Source: Monosiga brevicollis MX1
Taxonomy: Eukaryota; Opisthokonta; Choanoflagellata; Craspedida; Salpingoecidae
Assembly: GCF_000002865.3 (NCBI RefSeq)
Contig: NW_001865039.1
Coordinates: forward strand, 2,444,073 to 2,508,072
Reading direction: 5' to 3'
Length of the DNA: 64,000 nt
Under the pieces are notes generated by a model. The model had not been told where the DNA came from and ran no database searches. It saw only the letters and a program-made list of their open reading frames with translations. Position numbers and translations under genes: made by a program. Each line of letters opens with the position of its first letter. The first letter of the stretch is position 1. Shown here piece after piece: positions 49,084 to 61,682 of the stretch.

Positions 49084-52000
49084 ATGGACGCCACCACCCA
49101 AGGGGTTGAGGCTGTGGCGGCCCTCCTCAAGGTACGTTCGTTCCACTGGTCTCGCAGAGCCACCGGGCCTGAGAGTGAACTTCGCCTTGCTCTATGGTCA
49201 CATAGGGATTGAAGCCCCACTATGCTAGCTTGGATGAGCTCTTCGCCAGCCACGCCAACGAAGGTGCGCACCATGCACTAGACTAGACTGATAGTGAAGA
49301 GATATAGGATTGCAACGGGACTTGCGCGTGAAACGAGCTGTATCATTCTAGTTCTTCTTCACCTCTTTGCGCTCGCGTCCTCTCGTGCACACTGTGTTCC
49401 AGCTGGAGCTGTCGCCCAAGATAAGCTGGAAATCTTGCTGGGAGAAGAACTGCAGCTACCTCTTCTGGTCGTTCAGCGCTTGCTGGCTATCTGCCCCTCG
49501 CAAGAAGTGTGTGAACAGAACCGATGTGCCTGCAGGCTCTGCACCAGCTTGTCCCCGCTCACCCTGATCCCTGCTTTCCGGTTCAGGTGCACTATGTGGA
49601 CTTTATGCAAAACGTGATTATGGGCCACATCGGCTTGGCCATCCAGCAGCAAAATGTCAATCTGAGGTGTGGGCCCTCATTTCACTGCCTTGCTTCACTT
49701 GCTGTTTGTAACCCCGCACGCACGCTGTTTTTATCGACACTGTGGTTCCTGCCGGGCTTAGGGTGGTGTTCAAAGCCCACGACGAGCGGTCATACGGCTA
49801 TTTGACACGTCATCAATTGGTGCTTTTGCTGCGCACTGTTGTTGACCTTCCTACACCAGACATTGATTTCCTTCTCAACCAGGTGACTCCACATGCCCCT
49901 CTACCCCCGTCTTGGGTTTTCTGAATATTCCCCCTCATCCCGTGCGCCATTGTCCTTCCCCTCTTGTGGCCCAACTTGGGCGTGTCTTTGCCAAATTGTC
50001 TATTCATCTGGGCGTGCTTGTAGGTTGATCCCAACAGTCGGGACAAAATTCGTTATGACCAATTTGTTGCCAAGTTCTTGCGGTCAGAGACGCACCAGTT
50101 ACGCCGGGAGGCCTGGAAGGTGGCCCACAATCGGACTTTGCGTGCCGTAGTCGTCATCACCCGACACGGCGCGCGCTTCCCTCTCAAGCCTTTTCCTCGT
50201 GACAACCATTGGCCACAAGAGAAGGAATTTTGGACCAACTATGGCGGTCGCCTCACCCCAGTCGGCTGTCAGCAACACACCAAGTTGGGTGACATGCTGC
50301 GTGCCAAGTACCTCGAGCGCGATCAACTGTTGGAAGTGGATGTACGTCAACTGGGCAGAAGGGGGTATTAAAAACGTCTTGCCTGTTGGGACGTGTTTGT
50401 TCAAGCCAAAGTCAAATTGCGACACAGCACCTCTCCGCCTTGTGTGCTCTGTCTATGGCGGAAGACTTGTCAAGATATCTTCTTCTCGTGTACGCTCACT
50501 TGATCACTTCTTTCAACCGTAGGCTCCTAATCTGTCAGAGCGTGTGGAAGTGTATACTTCCAATTCTGATCGCACGTTGATGTCAGCTCAGAGGTGAGCA
50601 AAGACTCTGGTGGCAATCCCCGTGAACCCAATGCTGACCAGCGTTCTCCTCATGGCGCAACATGCTGGGGTCTTGGGTCCATTACCCATACAGTCTGCTC
50701 CTGGGTTTATTTCCAGCTTCGAGCCCACAGTTCATTCTGGATGAGGATTCCAAATTTGCAGAACGGCAGCGCAATCTACGGGTTCGCTCCGAGACTTTAT
50801 CGCGTATCCGGAGCATCGAAAGCGGCAGTGGAAAACGAATCAGCAGTATGTCACCTTTGGCATGGTTGGAAAATGTTGACGCTCATGTCTTTTCTTCATG
50901 CGGTTACGAAGCCTCACCACTGTGTGTGTGTGTGTGTGTGTGAACGCCAAACAGCCTCCATCCCCATCCATGTGGCCAGTGAAACTTACTCTCCACTCTT
51001 GCACGGATTCAAAAGCAATGCAGCATACGAAACCATCAAGGACGATGTCTTTGAACGCGGTTTGTTCATGGACATTGTGGCTTACTGCTGTTCCTATTTT
51101 TGGGCCGCTATTGACCGTCAGCTCACCCCTCGTCTGACTTATATGGCAGCCCCTGACTTTCGGGCCTGGGCAGAGGAGGAACGTTTTTGCCAGCTGGCTG
51201 AAAAGCTGTGGCAGAGCACGGGCTTTGAGAAGATTGACCCCGAGAAGTCAATGCGTAAACGCCTGCAGAGCTTCCAGTCTGTCTCACAGCAAATCAATAT
51301 CGAGCGCGCCCACGCCATGGAGGTGCGTGTGTTCTACAGAAATACCTGTACGGAAGACGATCACGTTTTACAGACTTCATTCATGACCACAAAAAAAAAA
51401 CACATATGCGTGTCGATTTAGCTCTTGTTCAATGCAGACGACGTCACGCTGGATGTGGCGGACGAGGAGGCGCTGCGTCTCGTCGCCGACACTATTTGTC
51501 GACTGCGATATTGCGGTTTGAACAACGATGATCAACGTCGCTTGGCTCGTCTCGCCGCAGGCACCTTGCCAAGTTAGTTGGTACCTATTGTGAAACACCG
51601 ATGATCATCTCTGGCCATCATGGCCTGCCGAGTGTGGTTGAATCTTTTGACCGAAGAGAAGGCATCAGACTTGTTGATATCACGGCAACTGCACTGGCCT
51701 GTGCAACTGCACTGACCTGTGCGCGCTCGTATGGTAAATCATGAACCTGTAGGTACAATCATCAACAGCTTCCAGTCGATTGTAGATGCCGAGGAACGAA
51801 ATGGCCGTTTGACAGTGTACAGCGCGCATGACAACTCACTCATGGCCATGCTGGCACAACTGGGTATGTTGATGATCTTGCAAGCAGTCTGTGGTATTTG
51901 GGTGGCTGACCTGCGGCGTGCTATCTGTGCATCTCATCTGAGTGTCACAATACGGGGCGTGCCCCGACTGCGTGAACTTTGTATCCGTGGCGTTTAGGCT

Positions 52001-55000
52001 TCAAAGATTTTCCGATTCCCAGCTTTGCTGCCCACCTGTGCTTCGAGTTGCACGAGCCCGTGCCTGGGCAGTACCGCGTGCGTGTCCTCTACAATCCCGA
52101 TCCAGATGTGTTTGGATTCGCAGACGATGAGGCTGTGCTCCAAGGCTACAAGGAAACTGTTCATCCATGCCGGGTCCCGGGTCCTGGTCAAGTGTGTTTC
52201 GGCTACTCATGCCACGCATCATGCCACAGACAGGCTTGCCTCCTTTTGAATGGATTTTTGATCTAAGGATGCTGCATTTGTGATTTTAGGTTTGCGAATG
52301 GCTTCAGCGTGACTTTGGTGACATGGAGTTTGAAGGTACGGCTTTCGTTTCGCCGGTGGCTCGATCTTTCCCTCCCTCATGTGTCAGGTCGACCAGGGGA
52401 CAGCTAGGCACGTTCATTTTGCCCGTTGTATACCCTCAATACGTGTGTGACCGTGGTGCGCGGTTGTTTGCAGAGTTCAAGAATATTCTGATGCTGGATC
52501 GCCGAAGCTTTCCAGTTCGTCATACCTGTCAGGGTGTCCTGGTCTGAATTTTTTCATTCGATCTTACTTTGTGGCCATGGACTGCTACTCTAGGATGAGC
52601 CAAGCTGGGTGGAGGCCACCTCAGGGGATCCATGGGCGCTCGATGTGGAGCCCGTGGCTGTGCCCGGTACCACCCAACCGATGTACATGGTGGATGGTGC
52701 GTGCATTGCAACCTGGTTGCGTTGTTCACGTGCTTGCATTGCATGTTAACAAGCACTCGCTTTTCCTGTCATACAGGCGTTCCACGCTATGTGCTCCGGC
52801 CATTTGACAAGCAAGTGGCAGGCCATGTTGATACCATTATGCTCCTGGGTGACACCAAGGTGTGTGGTCGCCCAATAGCCTATCGCCACCAGCAGCACTA
52901 AACTACGCTCTCTTTTCTTTCTGTCGCCCTCCTCGCCCCGCGTGTCTTATTTGTCTTACTCCTGGTCTGCTCTTGCTAGCTTTGCAAACCGCTGAATGAT
53001 CAAGAGCACGCATTTTACATGCTGCTCTTTGGTGATGAACAGGATGCAGGTGCGCACCGCTTCTTGCATCTGTCCTATCTGGAGCTGCACCGTCTCTTCG
53101 ATGCTACCCTAACCACTGCAATCTTTTAGCTGTGGTCCCGCGGACTGTGAGCCAGCCATTTACGGCACAGGCAAAAGAGTTTTTAAATGCTCACTTGGAT
53201 CAAGTACAGCTGTGGCGCGATTGTTTGAAGCGATGGATGCCGCGCTATTTTGGCACCATTCACGTTCAGCAAGAGGACATGCAAATTGCTTCCTCAAACT
53301 CAACATCTTCCCTTGCTGAAGCGACACCCAGTCGTCCCAAGTTTGTAAGTGTGCGACATCTGGTTTCCTGAAGTTGGCTTATCGCTGCTCCTTTCTCTTT
53401 TTTGAAGGCTACCTTTTTGGTGCAGCTCTTGACATACATAATCTCATCACTGCGTCCTGCGGTGGCTTACCCTGAACGGGCAGACACGGCGCTTTACTGT
53501 GAGCGTGCCCGAGTCTTACGCCTCGCCCGACCCAACTTCTTTCAAGGTCTGTGTTTGGTGCGCGAGGAGCCAAGCGGATCCAAAATGCTTGAAAGAGGGC
53601 TGAAAAAGCTGCTCTGCAGGGGCTGACTTCTAGCCCAATGTGATCTTCATTATTTCGCATCAATCTTTGCTCATTTTATTTTTACGCAGGGGTTGCGCCG
53701 TTCCTCCATCGGCTATCCTGCTCTCCCGCTTGAGGAGGTGCCGAGTCATGCCGAGGATGCTGACATGCTGGCCATGAGCCACCGCGGGGTTGTGGTTGGC
53801 TGGGTACGCATGCAATCATGGCTAGCGGGCACTTGGCAGCAGCGTTGGCTTGTTCTACAGCAGGTGCGGTATTATTCTCGAGCCAACATGCTAGGACACG
53901 GATCAGGCCATGAAAGTTGTGGGTGTTGTTGACTGCATGCTCAACTTTGCACCCGGCTGGCAACGTCGTCACCACAAACGGCCGCACATGTGTAGGACAA
54001 ACTGCTTTGGTTTTCTGAGATGGTGCGTGACAGTGTCAGCACTCCACCTTTGGGCGAGCTGAATTTGCGCGAGCACGTGGCCCAAGTGCTGCGCCCTACA
54101 GACGAGCGTCTAGCAAACATTGCCTGGCCTCAGGTCCGTCCTGAAATCAAATCGATGCTTGTGCGCGTTGGTCTGCACCACTTTTATGAGCCTGGCTCAC
54201 CTTTGGCTCACCTTTGCTCGACGCTTCTTCCCATTGCGCACCCGATCGCATCAGGTACCCGGCCAAGGGTTTGGCTTAGTCACCGAAAGTGACGCCATCG
54301 TGCCACTCTACTTTGCATCTCAAGTGCTGTGCCTCAAATGGTACAATGCATGTCGCGGGTTGATCAACAGCCTGCCGGAGGAAGGTATGGTCCTGTTGTT
54401 TCTCGAGTTTGGTACACCCTCTCCTGTGCATATTCTGGCTACCTCTGCTCTGTCAGTTCTCAAGTGGGTTGACTGCTTTGATGTATAGAAGCTGCTCTCT
54501 ATGAGCCGTCCCTTGTGCGCGAATCGACCATCAGCTCCTTGGAAAAGGCTCTTCTTACACTCAAAGAGGTACGTAAATGCCTTCGAGTAGCCAGCTCGAG
54601 GCAATTGACGTGCTTGCGTGCTACCTCTCTGTGGTGACGATGCCGTCTCCGTTGATACCTGCAATAGGCAGAGGAATTTTTGGTGGCTACGCGATTTGGC
54701 ACCAAACCTGTCGAGCGCAAGCAAGCTTGGCCAATGCGCACCAACAGCCTGCGCCAGGCCTCAAGTCAAGCCACCAATTCAGCCCGCAAGCCGCGCGAAC
54801 AACGTCACGTGTTTGTCGTTCTGGAAAACCTGCTGGTCACTTATGATGCACCATGCATCCTCGACCTCAAGCTGGGTACGCCGAAGATCTATTGCAATTG
54901 TGCAGCGTTTCTCATGCGTGTGTGTGCCTGTGGACAAGCTTGGCTCAATCTTGTTTTTTTTTTTTTGTCTCTCGACCTCCCAATGTTCGTCTTGGTGGTC

Positions 55001-55979
55001 TTGTCGCAGGTACTCGCCAACACGGAGACGACGCCACTCCAGAAAAGCGGGCGCGCCAGCTAGCAAAATGCCAGGCCACGACATCCGGCTCACTTGGCAT
55101 TCGGTTAGTTCGTAAAGCCAGGGTGCATCTGCACTTCAGGTGCACGTTCGGCGCGCTGAGGTGAAGCCAGAGGAGGGGGCGCAGCTTTCGCATATTGCCT
55201 GTGCCCATTTTGCCATTGTGGCGACTCATCATGCATTGTGTTCCCCCCCAAAAGCTGTTGCGGCATGCGCTTAGCGCAAGCCGACGGTAGCGTTGAGGTC
55301 TACGACAAGTTTTATGGCCGACAGTTGACCAAGGAAACATTTGAGTCGCAGTGTTTACGCAAGTTCTTCTCTGTAGGCGAAGGCAGCTTGCGGCGTGAGG
55401 TGAGCACGCTTTCTAGTCATGAGACAAACTTTCCCAGGCATTGCGCTTTGGAGATTTTGTGTCGCCAGTTCTTGTATTTCCATTTGTTTTGGCTCATCCT
55501 GGCTGCCCCTGGCTGATGGCACGGAATAGGTGATTGAGAGCTTGGCTGTCAAACTGGATGCTCTCATCTCAGACTTGAAGCGTTTGGATGGGTTCCGGTA
55601 TGCACCATGTCTGGCGAATCCGCGATCAGAGAGGGCGGTGAGATGTTGTAAGCGCCTTCTCACCTTTATGATCCGTATTAGTTTTTACTCGTGCTCCCTT
55701 TTGGTGGTCTACAACGGACGCGTCAACGACCTGCGCGCTGAGCTTCGCTTGATCGACTTTGCCAAGACAATTCACCCGGCATCACCACTCTGGAATGCCG
55801 ACGTGCACAAGTACGTTTCATGACAAACCGTTCATTCGCCGTTGCTGGCGGAAGAACCTTACTTGCAGCTCACCTGCTGCATTCTTCCACAATCCAGGGG
55901 CTCGGACGCGGGTCAACTTTTTGGTCTCACCCAACTGCATCGAATGCTAACTCGACTCGTGTCCGAATCCGAGGCTTAA
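49084..55979 (+). CDS. EF-hand / histidine acid phosphatase / inositol hexakisphosphate kinase fusion
   Basis: Early exons: 49084-49131, 49206-49263, 49403-49506, 49587-49666, 49762-49882, 50024-50341, 50523-50593; about 20 more follow. Degenerate EF-hands ([31 protein letters not shown]) precede a branch-2 histidine phosphatase with catalytic [31 protein letters not shown] and the proton-donor motif [12 protein letters not shown]. Exon 52594-52696 ([20 protein letters not shown]) joins in phase 0 to RRSFP at 52514 and leads into an IP6[41 protein letters not shown]-like insert follows (about 53690-54480), then [20 protein letters not shown] (PxxxDxKxG), [28 protein letters not shown] and the ending [14 protein letters not shown]. 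It could make and remove inositol pyrophosphates. Two adjacent genes remain an alternative. Confidence 0.72.
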
Positions 55980-56250
55980 AGAGCGGCACACGGCGCTTCA
56001 AATGTTGAGCTGAATTCATGCACAACGCCTTGATAGTATGAGCTGCACTCGCATTCACTGCTTTGCAAATCGATCAATTGAAAGTCAACTTTCTGTCTTT
56101 GAACAAGACTGTCATACCTACACTGTTGTTGTGTTAGCGAGTGGGATGTGCTCTGCAGCGAGCGTTTGAGTCAGGGCAAATCCACAAGGACGCGAGGTTG
56201 AGGAGCTACACTGCCCTCCGTCTCGTGGTCTTGCGTGCACTGCCCTCATG

Positions 56251-59200
56251 TCACGAAGTGGCGTTAAGAGTGAGATCATAGGTTTTGGGCGGCAAGGGTA
56301 CGCGGTCCAAACTGTCGGTGACGCGCGTTTTAATCTTTTGTGGAGGGGCCTTTGTGTGTAGCACGTCCGGTGGGTTTTCGGTGGAAGCTTTTGCCCAGAG
56401 CAAGGCCAGATGCTTCACAGGCTGGGCGGAGCGTTGACGTCGTCGAACAAGTGGAATCGTGACACCAGAGCTGTTGGTATGTAGAAGCGAAGGGGGCACG
56501 AGGACACCTTCCTTGCCTTCCTCATTGTACTTATTGGCACGTTGACTCTCGTGTCTTGCTGACCGCGAGCTCTTGGGCTTGCGCTGTAGCTCTGATGCTC
56601 GTTCATGTGGGCGGCCCCGCCGATGACGGTTCGGGCCGAGGTCATGTTCTTTTGCCGTGTGCAACGGTGCAGCAACAGTACTCGGCTGTGCCAAGTCGGC
56701 CAGTCGGGAGGAATCTAGAGCCTGCGGGCGACGCAATCCTTTGCCTTCCAAGGCAAGGTCTCGAGCAGCGTTGAGCGGCTGTGGTACGGCTGGTTCCTTG
56801 ATGATCAACTCAAAATTGCCAATGTCAGCCTTGCGGTTATCTCGGCGATCAAGCACTAGCTTCGCCAGATCCTCGAGTGCTCGTGGCACGAGATCAGCTG
56901 GGCAAAAAGCAACAAGGCCAAAAAGGGGGCAGTGAGTTCGACGTAAGAAGCCATCCCCTCAAGCCAGATAGAAGGTGAACGAAGTTCAAGGCCAAGGTTG
57001 TACAGGTTCTTACCTGTGACGGCTGTAGAGTGACTTAGGTCGGGTGAAGCATTGACCTCAAGGAGCCAGGCACTGTGCTGTGCGTCAAACATAAAATCCA
57101 AGCCAAAGAGCTCAAAGCTGTTCTTACGGGCGTGCATTTGCGGTTGAGCAGCAAGAAGGACGGAGCGAGTCACTTGACACATGGCGGGAAAAATTCTTTC
57201 GGCCCAAGCGGTGCCTTGCCCTTGTTCTTCAAGATGTGCGCGGTACTGGTTAGATGACCACATGCATTCGGGAGCCCACTCGTCGGTGGGCCGTATGGTT
57301 GCAGACTTTTGTATGCTGTTGTTACACAAATGGGTGTCGCTGCTTTCCTTGGAGTGGATATTGTCCAGGTTGAATGGTACAGAGCTGAACCTACAACCAT
57401 GGGCCACGGTTGAGACGGGTTAGGGAGGGTGCATGTGAACATGTGCAACAGGGGCCCGTGGAAGCCCAAGATAGCCAGGCGGCACACTGGACACGAGAAC
57501 CATGTGCGCTTGATCGTGCATACCTGAGGTAGCTGTCGCGATAAATGTAGGCAACAAGTGGGTTCCAAGATGTCACAACAACCCACTGCCGAATATCAAA
57601 CTTGGTGTCGTTGATTAATAGCGTATCCTCCACGTACTTTTGCGCCACCCAAGTCTCCTGGCTGGAGCCAGCCACAATGGTTTGGAGGATGAAATCGAGC
57701 CGATTCTCACAAAAGATACCACGTCCTCGAGAGAGGGCTGCCGGCTTGACCACCCAGACGTTGCGGTGGCCATATGTTGCAAGTTGAGGCCAAAGCTCGT
57801 GCACTGTGGCCAGCAGCTGGGCCGCTTGGGCATCCATGGCTGCAATTTGCTTTCCAGCTGGCGTCCAACTGGCCCGGAGCTGGTCAGCCTGTCTGCGCAA
57901 CTCTGCCGAGCAGAAGGGGACGATGGCCTCTTCCAGCTCACTGCGACCTGGGGCCGTGGGGCCATGTGTGATCAAGCGCCGCGCAGCCACGCTTTCGGCA
58001 GGGGCAGGGGCCGGGGACGGCCCCTCTTCTTCGCCATCTGCATCACTGTCGCTTTGAAGTTCAGATTCCTCGGCCAAGGGCTGTGCGGGTGTTGCGTCAA
58101 GGCAATCTAACAGCGAATAGTGCAAACGTAGCACCGCCTCCCATTCAACTGCAGTGAGTGCACTGTCAAAGGTTACCTCGGCTTCTCCAGCCGTGCGATC
58201 GTGCACGTAGGCGTTGACAGCCCGGTACGAAAGCGACAAAGCTTGGTGGGGCACATCCCAGTCCATGCGCTTGCGCAGCAGGGTTGTGGCACACAACAGC
58301 CGAAAGTGCTGAACAAAGCCGGCCAGACCATCCTTGTCGACTAAACTGAAGCAGTGAGGGTAGAATGTGGATGCAGGTTCAGAAGAGGTCCAATGTGTGT
58401 CCTCGAGTAGACGAGTCAACCCAGCCTTGGTGGTCAAAATACGATGGCCGTCAAAGTGATTAACCATTTGAAATGGTTTCATCGTACGAAAGTTGAGGTC
58501 TTTCATGTGACAAGTAAATATAAGGTTAGCTGGATAGCCTTGAAGCGCGCGTTGCACTCGGGCTTCCATATCTTCGGGGCGATCGTGTTCGTCACGGTTG
58601 TCGTCATCGTCGTGGTCTGTGTTATGGTTACTTCCGTCGTCGTCACTGTCCTGAGCATCAGAATCGGTCTCTCCTGCCAAACTGTCGCCAAACTTCTCAT
58701 CTTCAGTCCTGTCCTCATCGACCAAGGCGTTTTGTGGGCGCTGGACATGCGATGCTTCCGGAGTGCTCCGTTGGCTACTGCCTATGAAAGGATCAGGTGT
58801 GTTTTTACCGGGCAAAGCTGGCTGGCTAGCTGGAGCTGGCCGTGCCCGGACCCCACTAAGGTCATAATCACTCAAGTTATCGCCTGCAGCACCGCACGCA
58901 AGACAGCAAAAGTTCATCGGTGTGGAAGCCAGCCAGAGTAAAGTTGTGAGGCAGCACCAAATAGTCACAGCTTTTCCTGATGCAAAGGCATCAGCTTGGC
59001 TTGGGATGGAGAGTTTGCGTACAGACCTTCTATCGGAACGGGCTTTGCCACCCAGCCGCGACGCTCCAGGGCCTCGCGCATGCCTTCGTAGCGTCCGTAC
59101 ATGGTATAGACCTTGCCAGCACGCACGGCTTCCAAGGCACGCTGAATGAAGGAGTGCAAGCATGGGCAAGCCGACCTGGATGAGAGTACAGGTGCTATAG

Positions 59201-60168
59201 CAGGTTTACAGGGCACGTTCATGCGAAATGCACGAGCCTCTGGTGCACAGAATTAAGGGGCGGAAAAGGGGTGAGGGGATGCTTCCAACCTCGCGTGCGG
59301 CTCGACTGGCTTCCAAGGGACCTCTTCGACCTGAGAATGGGAAACAGGATGAGGAGAGACGAACGGCGCGGAAAGGTTGAGCAGCCTCAATATTTGAGTT
59401 GGTGGCAAAGGGTTGGGCATCTGCAAGTGCCAGCTATCTTCAGCAATTGACAGCAAAGGGGACCAACCAGGTGCTTTGGGTGCGGGGCGGTGTCGGATAA
59501 GTGTACCATGAGAGGGGTGCTGACAGGAACTGTTGATGCAGGCACAGGGGGGATCAGGGGCCTTGGTGCGTCGGTTAGGGGGCGACGCTGCCTTGAGTGC
59601 TATTCTAGTGCCATGGTCTCGGCGCGTTGAGTGCTTTCCTCGGAGCTTGTTGGCGCCTGCCTTGGCCGAGTCAGTCGAGAGCGCCGGCAGAGAGAGGCGT
59701 TCTCGGCAACGTTCAGCGTGGGCTCGCTGTCGCTCGTGAAAGTCGGACGTAACCAGACTGGCTGAGGTAGGGTTGATGGTTGGCTGAAAGCGCATATGGG
59801 CCTGTGCGGCAGCTACGACTCGTTGGTGATGCAGTTCGCGCCGAGCCTCCAGTTGTTCAGCATTGAGGTTGGCAGCCAGCTTCCGTGAGATGCGGTTTAA
59901 TTTTGGAGCAAAGGTCAGATCCTGATCGGCCTCTGAGCGAGTCTGCTGACGACGACGCGTGTGCCAGTTCTCGCGCTATCTCAACGCGACGGCATGGTGG
60001 ATGTGTGGGATGAGGGCTTGGTATGAGACCCGTGCGAGTGGCACAGTAGCGCGTCTGCCACCCAAGTGCCAACGAGCGAGAAAATCCCAAAGAAGTCGAG
60101 GCACAACAGACCTCCGTGGCAGTGGTTGCAGCCAGTTTGCCCGGTGATGGACTGGGCAGGTCCGACAT
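56251..60168 (-). CDS. Tubulin glycine ligase-like protein (TTLL3/8 family)
   Basis: Six exons: 60168-60112, 59975-59290, 59175-59027, 58883-57524, 57390-57014, 56897-56251; phases agree, giving 1091 aa. The N-terminal part has two ciliary-type F-x-P-x-I/L-N motifs (LTFAPKLNRISRKLA and RFQPTINPTSASL). The TTL module begins with AVRAGKVYTMYGRYEGMREA and ERRGWVAKP, has a long acidic insert, and continues with NVWVVKPAALSRGRGI (ATP-grasp), KFDIRQWVVVTSWNPLVAYI, HLCNNSIQK, MWSSNQYRAHL and RKNSFELFGLDFMFDAQHSA ending WLLEVNASPDL. The LCNNSIQK and RKNSFEL motifs are those of the TTLL3/TTLL8 glycylases, which add glycine to tubulin side chains in cilia. A basic 200-residue tail may bind microtubules. 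Glycylation activity is inferred from family. Confidence 0.87.
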
Positions 60169-61682
60169 GGAGGCGGGGTCTGCTTGTGCCGGGCATGACA
60201 GGGTCAAGATAGGGTCAGGTGGCTGCTCGTCAAATCACATGGGTACGCAAAGCTACGTACCAGATGAGCACTGCCCCGCCTCGAGTCGCGTCACGTATGA
60301 AGCTGCTCTCAGCTTGCAAGCGAGGATGCTTTAAAATGCCATCAGCCTCGCCTCTCGTTCTTGCCTTGACCTTCTCCACTCAAACAGTCATCTACAGCCG
60401 ATCGCAGCAGCAGCGATCGCGTCGTTGTCAAGCTCCTCTGCCGTTTGAGAAATTGGCGCGACGCCTTCAGCGCCAAAAAGAGAGAGAGAGTGTGTGTTGT
60501 TATGGATCAAAATTTGTCTGACATATGAGGGTGGGACTTTGCTTTGAGTCATTGTCGAATAATATGGAGTTATTGAAGTTTTGATAATACCTACAGTGTA
60601 AGTTCAAGTATCTTATCTTGCTGCTCCATGATCGCCTGACGGACGATCAACTCGACAACATTAGCCGGGGTTTCGCTGCGTTATTACCAATGCAGCTCGT
60701 GCTGACAATTCTTTTCGATGTTGCCAATGATGCGCGAAAGAGCGAGAGAGCGGAGAGAGCGGAGAGCGCGGAGAGAGGGAGAGTGTTGATGGTGCAGTCC
60801 ACGCTTCCAGACATCTGTAGGGGGGTGCATGGATGGTGGGGGTGCATGGACAAGATGCGTCATTCGCCCCCTACAGATTTACTCCCCGCGACCCCTTTTT
60901 CTTCAGCCTCCCCAAATATCACATGATTGCCAGCTTTGCGGTCAGGTTAGGTTGGTGTTTCGCCGATATCGCCGCCGCGTGCATGAATGGGTAATGTGGC
61001 GGGATTCGGGTTGGAGGAAGATGAAGACCCACGCTGTGTGCGTGGATGGATTAGACTGACTTGAGGACACGGGTCAACAGAACTGTGTGTCTCCATTTTT
61101 TCCTTTGGCTCTCACCCTGGTGGGTCGGGCAGCCCGCGTCGTGCTCGATGCCTCTAAAACACTTTCCACGGCGATGTCATCAGCTTCTCTGAGCTCGCTG
61201 GACAGGAGCACCACACTGATGGATTGCCAACTTGCTTACTTTTTTTTTTTTTGTTCCCCTTGATCATCATGTTCTGTAGAAGACCCGTTGAGTAGCACCT
61301 TTGAGATTGCTCATTCATGTCGCTCGCATTACAACAGCTCGACCACAATCGAGTTGAATAGAGGTGAGCCCTCCACCGTCCCACTGCGGCCCCAGGATTG
61401 AGTCTGAGCCACCGGTGCAGCGTGCGTCGCCTCCTCCTTCCATTCCAGTTGCTCGGCTCCCACCCACAGGCGGGCAAACAGATAGCGGAGGCCAGAGACA
61501 AGCCTCGAGTGCTCGAGTTGTCATTTTTTTTTGTTTTTTTTTCGTCTTGACTGCCGTGGACAGCATCGGCACTCATCTCCACCCACCGATGGTGCTTTTC
61601 TCTCAGACCCTGTCTCCAATTTTTCCAAGCCCCACTCGTGGTGTATCCCGCAGCTTGGGCCTGCACAGCGAGCAAAGACGGC
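60169..61682. other. Divergent intergenic region
   Basis: 1.5 kb between the TTLL gene (-) and the channel gene (+). Purine-rich repeats at 60478-60492 and 60735-60782 (units near gagagagcg) are pyrimidine-rich on the TTLL sense strand. T-runs at 61239-61252 and 61524-61540. No supported exon. Confidence 0.55.

Noticed and set aside
52594-55979. A separate IP6K gene starting at an internal Met in MYMVDG.
   Set aside because: Not excluded, but less likely: the exon is open upstream of this Met and joins in phase to the phosphatase exon, so one fused gene is the simpler reading.
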